From a virus: 49,978 bases of DNA. This document shows, piece after piece, positions 31,860-39,974 of this stretch. Each line of letters begins with the position of its first letter. The first letter of the stretch is position 1. A program made the translations under genes and the position numbers. The stretch lies in IMG/VR virus record IMGVR_UViG_3300040801_002693, positions 64,001 through 113,978 of that record, one strand, 5' to 3'. The notes beneath the pieces were generated by a model. It did not search any database. It had not been told where the DNA came from and saw only the letters and a list, made by a program, of their open reading frames with translations.

Positions 31860-34069
31860 CACCAAGTAGAAAGCGCCGCACGTTTCCAGGTATCTGTATC
31901 TGTGCAAACGTAAATGAAATCAGAATCCCAACACACTTCCCCGGCTTTACCAGATGCGGTCGCAGATGCAGGAGTTCGGGCAGTATCCGAGAGCCGGATT
32001 TTATTGCTGGACGATTTGAAAAGAGTATCCCCGGCGCTATCGACGGTGACGCTGAGGTAATTCGTCGCGTCATACCCCAACCTTAACTGCTCTGTCGTTT
32101 TGATGGCATGAACCGCTGCGCTCGGAGCATCAACACCCGTTGCAATGTCACCATAGAGTCGAGTGAGGGTGGTGGCAGACGTGCCAATGACGGTGGTGTT
32201 GGCTCCGAGGCCAATCGGGGTATTGCCGCCGATGACGACGCTGTTGTTGTCAGAGTCGTCTTTGCCACGGGCTTGATAACCGATATAAACAGAAGAGTTT
32301 GGAGTTTGTAATGCAGTAGAACCATTTGCTTGATACTTCCCGGCATTCATTCCAACAGCAGAATTATAACTACCAGCAGTTATATTGTAGAATGATTCAA
32401 AGCCAATACAGCTATTATAATTTCCGCTTGTATTAACTCGTAACGACTGCATTCCTATTCCTGCATTACCCGCCCCATAAGTATTTGCAAACAATGTTGA
32501 GTAACCAATAGCGATATTAGAAGAAGATAGATTATTTTGTAGTGTTCCTGTCCCAATGGCTATATTAAAACTACCTGTAACATTTAGATATAAAGCATTA
32601 CTACCTAATGCAAAATTATTTCCGCCCGTAGTATTATTTGCTAACGTATTAGCGCCAAATCCATTATTATAATTTCCTGAAAGGCTAGCAGAGCCTAATG
32701 AGCTTACTCCCATGGAAATATTCTGCGTCCCCGCTAAACTACCTGTCGCCGTTTTCAGATTCAAATAACTCGCAATCGCCGCCTTCAAATTCCCCCAACT
32801 CAGCTTCTTCAGTACCCAACTTGCCGCAGAATCCACTATCCCGAGTTCATCCGCATCAACCGGCGTGGTCTTTGCGGTCGCGGCGTGAATATCGCCTGCC
32901 GACACCTTCTCAGCATCCAGTTCTTCCAGCGCCGCCTGAACATTGGTGGCTTCCAGATTCCCGGCAGGCGAGAAGAGTACCGAAGCGGCCACCGGCGCAG
33001 AGACCCCACCACTCGGCAGACTGGACGCCGTGCGATAGTCGATGCCTTCCCGGTAATCGCCGTCGCCATCGAATATCCAGCGGTACAGCAGCTTTAATTC
33101 CGCTGCAAAGGGTAGTACCGGAGCGGTCGCCTCGCGGGCATTCGTGAGCGTACTGTATTCCAGGGAGGGCGTGACGATATAAATGGGTCGTTGAATGTCA
33201 TTTGACGCATACACCCACAGCGCGAAAAACCAGCCCGTGCCGGAGGCATCCGTGAGCGTGTAACTATTGGAAGGATCAGGGTATTGAATGCGCGACGTAC
33301 TGCCATTCCACAGATAAGGCCGATCATACCCGCTGTTATCCACCCCATCGGCGAACGTCCAGACGTTACTCGCGGTTTCGTACCAATGGCGAAGGAGTTT
33401 GCCTTGCGCCGTGGTCATTTCATTTTTAATGTCCTCATCCCACAGCGTCCCTGCCGCCAGTTCAATCTGTGCGTTATTCACTGCCGTCGGACGCACCTGG
33501 GCAAACGATCCATCGTTCTGAATTAGTGAGCCGACCGTGTTGTGCAGGTAACTGTGCAGGATCAGGTTCCGGGTATGGCCGTGCCGCTCTTCCTGAATCA
33601 CCCCGACACTACCGTTCCAGTATACCGTCGCGACCGGCGTGTAGGTCAGGTTCGTGATCGACCACACCGTCCCCAGTTCCACCAGTTCCAGCGCACCGAG
33701 ACCACCCTCCTGCGCGACCACAAAATGCGTCCCGACTGCGGGCGTCCCCAGATCACAGGTCAGCGATTCCGTCAGTGAATACGCCACCCCGTTCAGCCAT
33801 ACCGTCTGCGCGGTTACGGTCAATGTCACCACGGTTCCCGCCAGCGATAGCGCAGAACCCGTTCGGCCTTCAAAGCCATGCAGCGCCGCAACACCGAGCG
33901 TGGAACGGGCTACCGCCGCAGAGTCGTCATCAATGAGGGTTGCACCAAACGATGAAATCAGTTGTGACAGTGTGAGCTTCTTCGTCGCCCCGGCCTGCAC
34001 GACGGGTAGGGTCTCGGTCAAATCCGGTGTTGAAGCGGCAGGGAGTTCAGAGATTTTCGTGTCGGCCAT
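31859..34069 (-). CDS. Tail fibre with YadA-like head repeats
   Basis: A 736-residue protein starting MADTKISELPAASTPDLTE, the KISELP opening being typical of phage fibres. Residues about 80-370 are beta-rich. Residues about 450-590 contain tandem trimeric-adhesin-like repeats (NNGFGANTLAN, NNFALGSNAL, FNIAIGTGTL, SNIAIGYSTL, NAGIGMQSL). The C-terminus, with SGKAGEVCWDSDFIYVC and ending WKRAALSTW, is a common phage fibre tip. It should form a trimeric receptor-binding fibre. The repeat part is clearly richer in A+T than the rest of the gene, a sign of module exchange. Confidence 0.85.
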   Translation of the reverse strand: MADTKISELPAASTPDLTETLPVVQAGATKKLTLSQLISSFGATLIDDDSAAVARSTLGVAALHGFEGRTGSALSLAGTVVTLTVTAQTVWLNGVAYSLTESLTCDLGTPAVGTHFVVAQEGGLGALELVELGTVWSITNLTYTPVATVYWNGSVGVIQEERHGHTRNLILHSYLHNTVGSLIQNDGSFAQVRPTAVNNAQIELAAGTLWDEDIKNEMTTAQGKLLRHWYETASNVWTFADGVDNSGYDRPYLWNGSTSRIQYPDPSNSYTLTDASGTGWFFALWVYASNDIQRPIYIVTPSLEYSTLTNAREATAPVLPFAAELKLLYRWIFDGDGDYREGIDYRTASSLPSGGVSAPVAASVLFSPAGNLEATNVQAALEELDAEKVSAGDIHAATAKTTPVDADELGIVDSAASWVLKKLSWGNLKAAIASYLNLKTATGSLAGTQNISMGVSSLGSASLSGNYNNGFGANTLANNTTGGNNFALGSNALYLNVTGSFNIAIGTGTLQNNLSSSNIAIGYSTLFANTYGAGNAGIGMQSLRVNTSGNYNSCIGFESFYNITAGSYNSAVGMNAGKYQANGSTALQTPNSSVYIGYQARGKDDSDNNSVVIGGNTPIGLGANTTVIGTSATTLTRLYGDIATGVDAPSAAVHAIKTTEQLRLGYDATNYLSVTVDSAGDTLFKSSSNKIRLSDTARTPASATASGKAGEVCWDSDFIYVCTDTDTWKRAALSTW
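32300..32715 (-). repeat. AT-rich YadA-like repeat module in the tail fibre
   Basis: This part of the fibre gene codes for short tandem NxAIGxxAL-type units. It is visibly AT-rich (long runs of A/T, few GC-rich codons) against balanced flanking sequence on both sides, with sharp borders near 32300 and 32715. It is a probable horizontally acquired or independently evolving receptor-binding cassette. Confidence 0.6.
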
Positions 34070-34071
34070 GC

Positions 34072-34383
34072 TTATCGCTCCTGCACCGTCAGAATCAACG
34101 TGCGCTCATCTTCCAACGTGACGGGAGCGGTATCCAGCGTAATATGCACCGTCGCCTCAATCTCTGTGGAACCCTCCGAAACCGATACCCACACATAGGT
34201 CGCGCTATCGACAATCGCACTGTGTTCAGCCACGCCGCCGGTCATCGCCCAAGTCGCAGTCTGGATAACAGCCCCTTCCGGTAGCCAATCACTCCAGTCA
34301 ATGCCGTAGTTCAGCACCGCCCCGGAGTCGATGGGTTCCTTGACCTTGTAAGGCCACTTGTTTGATTTAACGGCGACGGTCAT
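34072..34383 (-). CDS. Phage fibre-tail adaptor-like protein
   Basis: A 103-residue protein starting MTVAVKSNKWPYKVKEP; the ATG at 34383 overlaps neither neighbour. It contains LNYGIDWSDWLPEGAVIQ, a pattern I associate with small Ig-like phage proteins annotated as fibre-tail adaptors. The beta-rich body ends in ERTLILTVQER. It lies two bases upstream of the tail fibre gene, consistent with a role in joining fibre to tail. Confidence 0.6.
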   Translation of the reverse strand: MTVAVKSNKWPYKVKEPIDSGAVLNYGIDWSDWLPEGAVIQTATWAMTGGVAEHSAIVDSATYVWVSVSEGSTEIEATVHITLDTAPVTLEDERTLILTVQER

Positions 34384-34393
34384 GGCTTTATGC

Positions 34394-34768
34394 TCACACT
34401 GGATCGGCAAATTCAATATCAAAAGACGGGATCGTGACCGTGCCACTGCTCGTCAATGATTGCTGAGTGCAGGTTGTGACGTACTGCATCACTGTGCCGT
34501 CATCCAGCACCACGCAGGTCGCATCACCCGTCGCGGTAATACTGACATCGGCCTGTTGAGCCACGGTGACTTTGCGCCCACTCACATCCCCATCCGCATT
34601 GGTGAAATCGCCACCAGTCAACACTTCGCTGGCGAGCGTTGCGGTAATGGCGGCGGCTCGATCTACGGGGTTGCTCGTCCCACTACAGACCCGCAGCATG
34701 ACGGAGGTTGCGACCTCATTCAGTGCGGCATCCATCACATCATCATTGGCCCATTTTGAAGTCGCCAT
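34394..34768 (-). CDS. Small beta-rich tail module protein
   Basis: A 124-residue protein starting MATSKWANDDVMDAALN, with RVCSGTSNPVDRAAAI, then GDFTNADGDVSGRKVTV and a final PSFDIEFADPV. The whole resembles a small conserved protein that precedes fibre-adaptor genes in several phages. No enzymatic motif. Likely virion-associated. Confidence 0.65.
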   Translation of the reverse strand: MATSKWANDDVMDAALNEVATSVMLRVCSGTSNPVDRAAAITATLASEVLTGGDFTNADGDVSGRKVTVAQQADVSITATGDATCVVLDDGTVMQYVTTCTQQSLTSSGTVTIPSFDIEFADPV

Positions 34769-34769
34769 C

Positions 34770-34997
34770 TCATTTCACTCCCAATTCAGGACTTTTCACG
34801 ACCACTTTACTGCCGGTGACGTTGAGCTTGGCGTTCAGTACCACACGCTCGCCCGTCTCAATCACCCCGGCCACATCTTTGGCCCACCCTTTTGAACACC
34901 ACTTCGCGCCGACATCATCCGGCACTTGCAGCGAATCACCTTGCACGAGGGTATAACCGTCCGAACTGAGTCGGTCTTCCAACACTTCAATTTTCAT
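34770..34997 (-). CDS. Small conserved phage protein, 75 aa
   Basis: Start MKIEVLEDRLSSDGYTLVQG at ATG 34997 is chosen over an upstream in-frame ATG because the latter would overlap the repeat gene. It contains VPDDVGAKWCSKGWAKDV, a pattern of small phage proteins near head-tail genes, in which a single beta domain precedes a Trp-Gly-Trp turn. Function unknown. Confidence 0.6.
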   Translation of the reverse strand: MKIEVLEDRLSSDGYTLVQGDSLQVPDDVGAKWCSKGWAKDVAGVIETGERVVLNAKLNVTGSKVVVKSPELGVK

Positions 34998-34998
34998 T

Positions 34999-36951
34999 TC
35001 ACACTCCAAAAGTACGGTCAACATCAGCAGCGGCAAACACCCGATCTTCAGCCGCTACCAGGAAAATACGATCTTCAGCCGCTACCAGGAAAATCCGCTC
35101 ACCGGTCGGCAAAACCAACTCGGCAGCACTTCCCGCCAACTGCGTATGCAGCGCATCCGAAACTACCAGCGTGATATGCTGACTCAGGGAAACTGACTCG
35201 GCGGCTTGACTGTGCAAGGCGTCAACGACGGACAAAACGAAGGACACTGAAAGGGTGGTGGCATCCACCGCTTGACTGTGCAGACTGTCCGCTACCAACA
35301 ACGAAAAGCCCTGCCCTAAATTGATCACCTCTACCGACTGGTCGTGCAGTGCCTCCTGCATCGCCAGAAGATGGGCCTGAGTCAGCGTCACGCCTTCTGC
35401 GGAATGTAGATGTTGTGCTTCCGCCAACGTCAAACTGACTGCCTGCGCGAGTGCGACACCGGATTCTTGCCACGCCAGGTTATTTCCATCTTCCAACAAC
35501 ACAGAATCGCCAGATTCCAGCAACGCATCATCCGGGTCATTGCCGATAAACTGCTGGCGATGCAACGCTTCTGCAACAGAAAGGGTTTCGCTTTGACTGG
35601 GTGTTGCCGTATCCGCTGCCTGCTCGTGCAAGGTCTCCTGAGCAGCTAAGATATGCGCCTGAGTAAGTCCGAGATTATCGGCAATCTGTGAGTGCAGCGA
35701 TTCCGCTACGCTCAAACTGTTGGCTGTAGAGAGGGTAGTTCCCTCAGCCGCCTGATTGTGTGCGGTATCAGCCAAACTCAGCACATACCCCTGAGTCAGT
35801 GTCAACGCATCGACAGACTGGTTATGCAACGCTTCCGCGACCGCCAACAGGTGCGATTGCGTCAAAGCAGGTGCCTCGCTCGATTGGTTGTGCAAACTAT
35901 CAGCAACCGTTAAAGCGCCCGCAGAGGACAGTGTGACAGGATCAACTGATTGGCCATGCAGTGCCTCACTCAGATTCAGGATATGCGCCTGTGTCAGTGT
36001 GACGTTCTCCACACCCTGACTGTGCAGCGCCTTTTGAACCGCCAATAGATTCGCTTGTGTGAGCGTCGGTGATTCGGCAGATTGCGCATGAGCGGCAGCG
36101 GCTAATGACAGCGCATAGGCTTGACTCAGGAGCGGCGATTCGGCGGATTGATTATGCAGGCTGCCGGCGAGGGCCAATACGTGCGCCTGGGTCAGTGTGG
36201 GCGCGTCAGCAAAATGGGAATGGTTGGCGCTGGCGACAATGAGCGACAGGACACCCCCACTACTCGGAATCAGGATGAAACGGGACGGACGCGGGCGAAA
36301 CAGTTGCCAGGGGTTTTCGGAGAGGGATAGCGCAGCGGGGGCAGGGATTTCTGATGCAAAAACACCGGCCAGGAGCGTTCCATTCGGAGTTCCTGTGATC
36401 TGAAAAGGACTACTGCTATTTGCATAAGCGCCGGACGGCGTAGTTTCAGCATAAAGTCCGTTCGCAAAGCTCCGCAACTTCCCGGATGATCCATAAGTCC
36501 CTACACACGTTAAGGTTCCGTTAGGATTTGATGGTGTATTAGCGACAGCAACACGATCATTGGAGGAAAACGAATTTAGGATGATTTCTGAATTTCGTGG
36601 TGACGTAAACCGAACGATTATTTCTGAGGACTGCCGAATAACCCAAGCTCCAGAAAAAGCCTCTCCTACGCATACAACACAACTAATCGGTGATACGCCC
36701 CCAAACGGAATATCAAAAAAATCAGCAGTGGTGCTACTGGTTGAATAAAAACCAACCCCCCACGGAAAAATATTATAGTTTGCCAACCCCATCGGTACTG
36801 AAAAGCCAGTAACTAAATCACGATGGGTCGGGCCAAAGCAATATGTAACCAGTAATTTTGGATTGTACGAATACCAGGCAGGCGCGATCTCCACCGCCCC
36901 CTGCGGTTGCCGCCTCCATGCGGCCCTGGGCATCCGAATCAGATGAGCCAT
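34999..36951 (-). CDS. Lectin-like tail protein with 22-residue His/Gln repeats
   Basis: A 650-residue protein. Residues 1-230 look like a concanavalin/LamG-type jelly roll ending ALSLSENPWQLFRPRPSRFI, a motif common in phage tail proteins. Residues 235-610 hold about 16 units of 22 residues built on LHNQSxExxxLTQAhxLxVAeA. They are interrupted once by a block containing DALLESGDSVLLEDGNN (about 475-505). The tail carries a 27-bp duplicated sequence giving ERIFLVAA then EDRIFLVAA. Probably an elongated surface fibre or decoration; its partner is unknown. Confidence 0.7.
   Translation of the reverse strand: MAHLIRMPRAAWRRQPQGAVEIAPAWYSYNPKLLVTYCFGPTHRDLVTGFSVPMGLANYNIFPWGVGFYSTSSTTADFFDIPFGGVSPISCVVCVGEAFSGAWVIRQSSEIIVRFTSPRNSEIILNSFSSNDRVAVANTPSNPNGTLTCVGTYGSSGKLRSFANGLYAETTPSGAYANSSSPFQITGTPNGTLLAGVFASEIPAPAALSLSENPWQLFRPRPSRFILIPSSGGVLSLIVASANHSHFADAPTLTQAHVLALAGSLHNQSAESPLLSQAYALSLAAAAHAQSAESPTLTQANLLAVQKALHSQGVENVTLTQAHILNLSEALHGQSVDPVTLSSAGALTVADSLHNQSSEAPALTQSHLLAVAEALHNQSVDALTLTQGYVLSLADTAHNQAAEGTTLSTANSLSVAESLHSQIADNLGLTQAHILAAQETLHEQAADTATPSQSETLSVAEALHRQQFIGNDPDDALLESGDSVLLEDGNNLAWQESGVALAQAVSLTLAEAQHLHSAEGVTLTQAHLLAMQEALHDQSVEVINLGQGFSLLVADSLHSQAVDATTLSVSFVLSVVDALHSQAAESVSLSQHITLVVSDALHTQLAGSAAELVLPTGERIFLVAAEDRIFLVAAEDRVFAAADVDRTFGV
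35042..35095 (-). repeat. 27-bp perfect tandem duplication
   Basis: Two adjacent 27-bp copies (35042-35068 and 35069-35095) are identical except for the final base. They code for the repeated IFLVAAEDR unit at the end of the 22-residue-repeat protein. This is a recent in-frame slippage event. Confidence 0.85.
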
Positions 36952-36952
36952 G

Positions 36953-37360
36953 TTAGGCGCTCACAGAACTCGTGGCTTCGGAGAGATACGCTTCAACCGT
37001 CACAGCTTGGCCGGTATTGCCGGTAAACTCCACCTCCAGATGCATGACCCCTGCTGGAACCTCAAAATCCCACTCATTGATCGCGTCGTTTTCAGTGCCG
37101 CCACCCACCACATAGACGGTCTTCCACACGGTTCCAGCGCTCGCGGCTGTGGGTGTGGTTCCGCTATCATGCGCCACCAGAATCCGCGCTTCACACTGCA
37201 CGGTTGGCCCGGTCGCGCCGTTCGTAATTTTGTACGTCAGGAACGAACCGGGTAAAGCGGTGCGAAGGTCAACGGTTCCGCGCGTTGTGGCCCCTGCTGC
37301 ATTGCTCGTTGCGGCGGCAACCAGGGTACGCGGGGTTTTCGTCATCGTTGCTGTGGCCAT
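36953..37360 (-). CDS. Small Thr/Ala-rich virion protein
   Basis: A 135-residue protein starting MATATMTKTPRTLVAAATSN. It is beta-rich with Gly/Thr turns (VQCEARILVAHDSG, VPAGVMHLEVEFTGN), no signal peptide and no catalytic motif. The composition is typical of minor tail or decoration proteins. It abuts the next gene (stop at 36953, ATG at 36951) and its ATG overlaps the previous stop at 37360. Confidence 0.65.
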   Translation of the reverse strand: MATATMTKTPRTLVAAATSNAAGATTRGTVDLRTALPGSFLTYKITNGATGPTVQCEARILVAHDSGTTPTAASAGTVWKTVYVVGGGTENDAINEWDFEVPAGVMHLEVEFTGNTGQAVTVEAYLSEATSSVSA

Positions 37361-37680
37361 CAGCTAATCTCCACATAGATCAGCCAGTTCTCTTTCGTTT
37401 GCCACAAAATGTCAGCATCAGTAGAAGCGCCCGGATTCGCTGCAATGGTGGTGTTGGTTAAGACCAGAATAGCAATCTGTTCCATCGAAATAGTTTGTCG
37501 ATTACGCAGTAGGGACTTCGCAAAGTTCTCGCTTCCAGCCACTACATTCAGATTCGTTCCTGCATTATCTAATACGGTCTCGTCCGCTGTAATCGCGCGT
37601 GCAATCTCTCTTGCTGCAATTAAACACCGCGCTTGAAACGTCGGATCAACACTGGCGTTGTAAATATCAATGTAAGCCAT
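37360..37680 (-). CDS. Small helical phage protein
   Basis: A 106-residue protein starting MAYIDIYNASVDPTFQARCL. It is mainly helical, with REIARAITADETVLD and a C-terminal ILWQTKENWLIYVEIS. I do not recognise the family. It is embedded in the tail module with a one-base overlap downstream and a two-base gap upstream, so it is likely a minor virion or assembly protein. Confidence 0.6.
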   Translation of the reverse strand: MAYIDIYNASVDPTFQARCLIAAREIARAITADETVLDNAGTNLNVVAGSENFAKSLLRNRQTISMEQIAILVLTNTTIAANPGASTDADILWQTKENWLIYVEIS

Positions 37681-37682
37681 TT

Positions 37683-37985
37683 TTAATACCTCTGTGCGCG
37701 ATTGGCGCGTTTCGCATTCATCTCAAGATCACTGAACGCCTGGTTTTTAATATCCGGGCAGACATCGACCAGACACGGCCCGGACCAACCCATCGTTGGA
37801 AAACCATTGGGCAACGTACTCTCAGCGACGGTAAAGCGGTTGTACTCGTAGTAATAAACGGGAGAGCAACCCTCGGGGAAGCACAACAGGGATTCAGTAA
37901 CCGGCTCCGTACATCCGCCCGGCCCGAAACACTGCGCGTTCGCGTGGGCGGCGAAAATCAGTGCGATAAGAGCGAGGTATTTCAC
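37683..37985 (-). CDS. Secreted Cys-rich protein, 100 aa
   Basis: It starts MKYLALIALIFAAHANA, a textbook signal peptide with cleavage after ANA. The mature part has six Cys (CFGPGGC, CFPEGC, CLVDVC), suggesting three disulfides in the periplasm. No lipobox, so it is not a lipoprotein spanin. It overlaps the upstream gene by four bases. Placed between lysis and tail genes, it could act on the envelope or in superinfection exclusion; this is unproven. Confidence 0.65.
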   Translation of the reverse strand: MKYLALIALIFAAHANAQCFGPGGCTEPVTESLLCFPEGCSPVYYYEYNRFTVAESTLPNGFPTMGWSGPCLVDVCPDIKNQAFSDLEMNAKRANRAQRY

Positions 37986-38224
37986 TGTTGTTTCTCCATT
38001 CCAGAAAGCACTTTGCCATAAGCGGCTTTAATCGCAATATCCAGCATCCACGGCGCAATCTCACTTCCGGCGCTGCGCAATTCATCAAAAATCAACTGGT
38101 GCTTCTCGCGGCCTTTCGCCGGGGAATTCCACAGCAGACGAACGCGGGCCTGAATCATCCCCCAATCAACATCAATGATCGCTTGCAGTGCGCGATAAAA
38201 CACTGCCGTCCAAAACTTTTTCAT
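37982..38224 (-). CDS. Small helical protein, 80 aa
   Basis: It starts MKKFWTAVFYRALQAIID with a short hydrophobic N-terminus, then charged helices (EKHQLIFDELRSAGS). ATG overlaps the stop of the previous mini-gene (ATGA). No family recognised. Possibly a phage-specific accessory protein of the lysis region. Confidence 0.55.
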   Translation of the reverse strand: MKKFWTAVFYRALQAIIDVDWGMIQARVRLLWNSPAKGREKHQLIFDELRSAGSEIAPWMLDIAIKAAYGKVLSGMEKQQ

Positions 38225-38367
38225 GGCCTACTCTCCCGAAACCGCTTCACGTACTCCAGGTATTGCTGCTGATAGGCGCGCAATTCATCGGGTGTAACCG
38301 GCAAACGAACTGTTTTCCAGGTCGTTTTGTTGTCCCAGGGTATGTTGTACGGAACTTGGCTTTTCAT
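38221..38367 (-). CDS. Mini-gene, 48 aa
   Basis: It encodes MKSQVPYNIPWDNKTTW..., ending YLEYVKRFRESRP. Four-base ATGA-type overlaps exist at both ends (upstream gene stops at 38364, downstream gene starts at 38224), which supports real coding despite the size. The protein is soluble and Tyr/Arg-rich. Function unknown. Confidence 0.55.
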   Translation of the reverse strand: MKSQVPYNIPWDNKTTWKTVRLPVTPDELRAYQQQYLEYVKRFRESRP

Positions 38368-38579
38368 TTTCCGATGATCTCCATTCGCCGCTTCAGCACT
38401 CGCTGATACGTCGCTTCCAACTCGTTACGATGATTCTTTGTCCAGCGATAATAGCCGTGATACCAGACTTTATTCACAAAACCCCAGTACGTTAGCCCTC
38501 TCTTCACGATGGCGCTTACACAGCGGTCGTAGCGTCGGAGTACGATCCCGACAACGCTACTGGGGTCTGCTTTATTCAT
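38364..38579 (-). CDS. Small basic protein, 71 aa
   Basis: It starts MNKADPSSVVGIVLRRYD. Strongly basic and aromatic, with YWGFVNKVWYHGYYRW in the middle. Overlaps both neighbours by 4-8 bases. The composition would allow nucleic-acid or membrane-surface binding. Unrecognised. Confidence 0.55.
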   Translation of the reverse strand: MNKADPSSVVGIVLRRYDRCVSAIVKRGLTYWGFVNKVWYHGYYRWTKNHRNELEATYQRVLKRRMEIIGK

Positions 38580-38766
38580 TCGCTATATCTCGATCAATCT
38601 GGGCCTGCCAATCTTTATTGCGACGATCCAGTTCATCCGCAATCGCTCGGAGTTCCCATGCTGAAAGTAGTCCGTTATAACCCGGCGCAAACCCAACAAA
38701 ACCATCTTCGCCAACATCAAACTCTTTACGTTGATCAGCCTTCTGAATGAGTTGATCGGCGTTCAT
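38572..38766 (-). CDS. Small acidic helical protein, 64 aa
   Basis: It starts MNADQLIQKADQRKEFDVGE and contains WELRAIADELDRRNKDWQAQI. Helical and acidic, with no recognised family. It overlaps the downstream gene by eight bases and the upstream gene by four. Confidence 0.55.
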   Translation of the reverse strand: MNADQLIQKADQRKEFDVGEDGFVGFAPGYNGLLSAWELRAIADELDRRNKDWQAQIDRDIANE

Positions 38767-38942
38767 ATTAACTCACTATCTAAACAGCCGACTGCACTCA
38801 ATAATTCAGTCCGTATCTGCATAAAACGCGAGTCAGCCCGTCTCTGTCGATCCAAGCCGATAAAAATATCCCGCGTCTCGTCATACAGCATGAAGACGAG
38901 GTTGTGACCAAAGTAGTTGTAGTCCACACTGCCGTTTTTCAT
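38763..38942 (-). CDS. Small protein, 59 aa
   Basis: The ATG at 38942 overlaps the holin stop (ATGA), giving MKNGSVDYNYFGHNLVFMLY; a GTG three codons earlier is an alternative. It contains LYDETRDIFIGLDRQRRAD, then a helical end. Unrecognised; kept because of tight coupling in the lysis cluster. Confidence 0.5.
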   Translation of the reverse strand: MKNGSVDYNYFGHNLVFMLYDETRDIFIGLDRQRRADSRFMQIRTELLSAVGCLDSELI

Positions 38943-39220
38943 CCATTCCACCCTTGACGCTCATCGTACTCGGTTCCGGTGATATGGTTTTCTGGAACCT
39001 CAATACGACTGGGTTTTGATTGCATCTCAATCGGCGGCAGTTGGATGTTGACTTGGCGCTCGTTCTCACGAAACAGGAACGCCACGATAGCTGCAATCGC
39101 CATCAGCGCATCGGTAATATGAGTGCGGAGTTCGGGTTCAATCTGAATACCGAACAGTCCCGCAATTGCGAGAATTGCCAACCAGGTTGACCGCTCTTTC
39201 AATCGTTCAGCGAGCCACAT
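38939..39220 (-). CDS. Holin
   Basis: A 93-residue protein with two probable membrane helices: residues about 13-26 (WLAILAIAGLFGI) and about 37-51 (DALMAIAAIVAFLF). A charged hydrophilic C-terminal tail follows. Size, topology and the opening MWLAERLKERSTWLAI fit small phage holins that place the endolysin across the inner membrane. Its ATG shares a base with the stop of the endolysin gene, forming a lysis cassette. Confidence 0.75.
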   Translation of the reverse strand: MWLAERLKERSTWLAILAIAGLFGIQIEPELRTHITDALMAIAAIVAFLFRENERQVNIQLPPIEMQSKPSRIEVPENHITGTEYDERQGWNG

Positions 39221-39771
39221 TACAGCCGTACTCCCATGACTTTACTTATCAGTCCGAGATACTTCTTGCGATTGGAGAGACCACGAGTTCCTCCATTGAT
39301 CATTTTTACAATCCGATTGAAGTCGCGGCGATCACACCAATCATTCATCGACATATTCTTATATTTGCGAGTCTGCCAATACCATGCGGCGGATTGACAA
39401 GCTTCAACCGGTCGTTCCAATAACTCGGGGAACGTCACGCAGTTGATCGCGGTATAATCCGCACACGCGGTATAATTGGCTCTGCCCGTGACTTGAATAA
39501 TCCCTCTCCCGCAAAACCTCGCCCCATCCCCGGGCTGCGTGTTGCCTAAGTCCTTGCGCCCTTCGTAGAGTTTGGTGAAGTAAGCGTCCCCGCCCATTTC
39601 CTTTAACCACTGAAAACCTCCAGATTCGTGGGCCAGATTAGCCATCGCATAACAAAACCGCACTTCATTGGTTAAATCCATCAACGGTACGCCCACATCA
39701 CGAAGGGCGGTAAATACCCCGTCTTGTGCGCGAGGGAAGAGACCTTCAATGTCGTCCCAGGGGATATTCAT
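39220..39771 (-). CDS. GH19-type endolysin (chitinase-like muramidase)
   Basis: A 183-residue protein with the glycoside hydrolase 19 signature: ANLAHESGGFQWLKE (catalytic Glu in HESGGF), then YEGRKDLGNTQPGDGARF, CGRGIIQVTGRANY and later AAWYWQTRK. Full single-domain length, no signal peptide, so release through the holin is expected. It would cleave the glycan strand of peptidoglycan. The holin gene follows directly, and a Cys-rich small gene precedes it with a four-base overlap. Confidence 0.9.
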   Translation of the reverse strand: MNIPWDDIEGLFPRAQDGVFTALRDVGVPLMDLTNEVRFCYAMANLAHESGGFQWLKEMGGDAYFTKLYEGRKDLGNTQPGDGARFCGRGIIQVTGRANYTACADYTAINCVTFPELLERPVEACQSAAWYWQTRKYKNMSMNDWCDRRDFNRIVKMINGGTRGLSNRKKYLGLISKVMGVRL

Positions 39772-39974
39772 ACCGAGAAACTCGCAATCAGTTCTTTAGG
39801 GATACAGCCCGCTTCCTTGGCTGCGCATTTCGACTCAAAACTCCCGCACAATCCCGGAAACTCATCGCAATGCAACGCGCAGTAATACAAGTCCGGGTCG
39901 TCATCACGAAAATAGGCGCACACATGACAGGCGAGGTGCGAAGCCATAATGCGTTTTTGGAGGGAGCCTTTCAT
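39768..39974 (-). CDS. Small Cys-rich protein, 68 aa
   Basis: ATG at 39974 shares an A with the preceding stop (TGATG), giving MKGSLQKRIMASHLACHVC. Six further cysteines (YYCALHC, GLCGSF, SKCAAKEAGC) suggest metal binding rather than secretion, since no signal peptide is present. It overlaps the endolysin start by four bases. Function unknown. Confidence 0.6.
   Translation of the reverse strand: MKGSLQKRIMASHLACHVCAYFRDDDPDLYYCALHCDEFPGLCGSFESKCAAKEAGCIPKELIASFSV

Noticed and set aside
37683-37985. Secreted Cys-rich protein considered as an outer spanin
   Set aside because: There is no lipobox at the first Cys, no Pro-rich rod and no partner inner-membrane spanin overlapping it.
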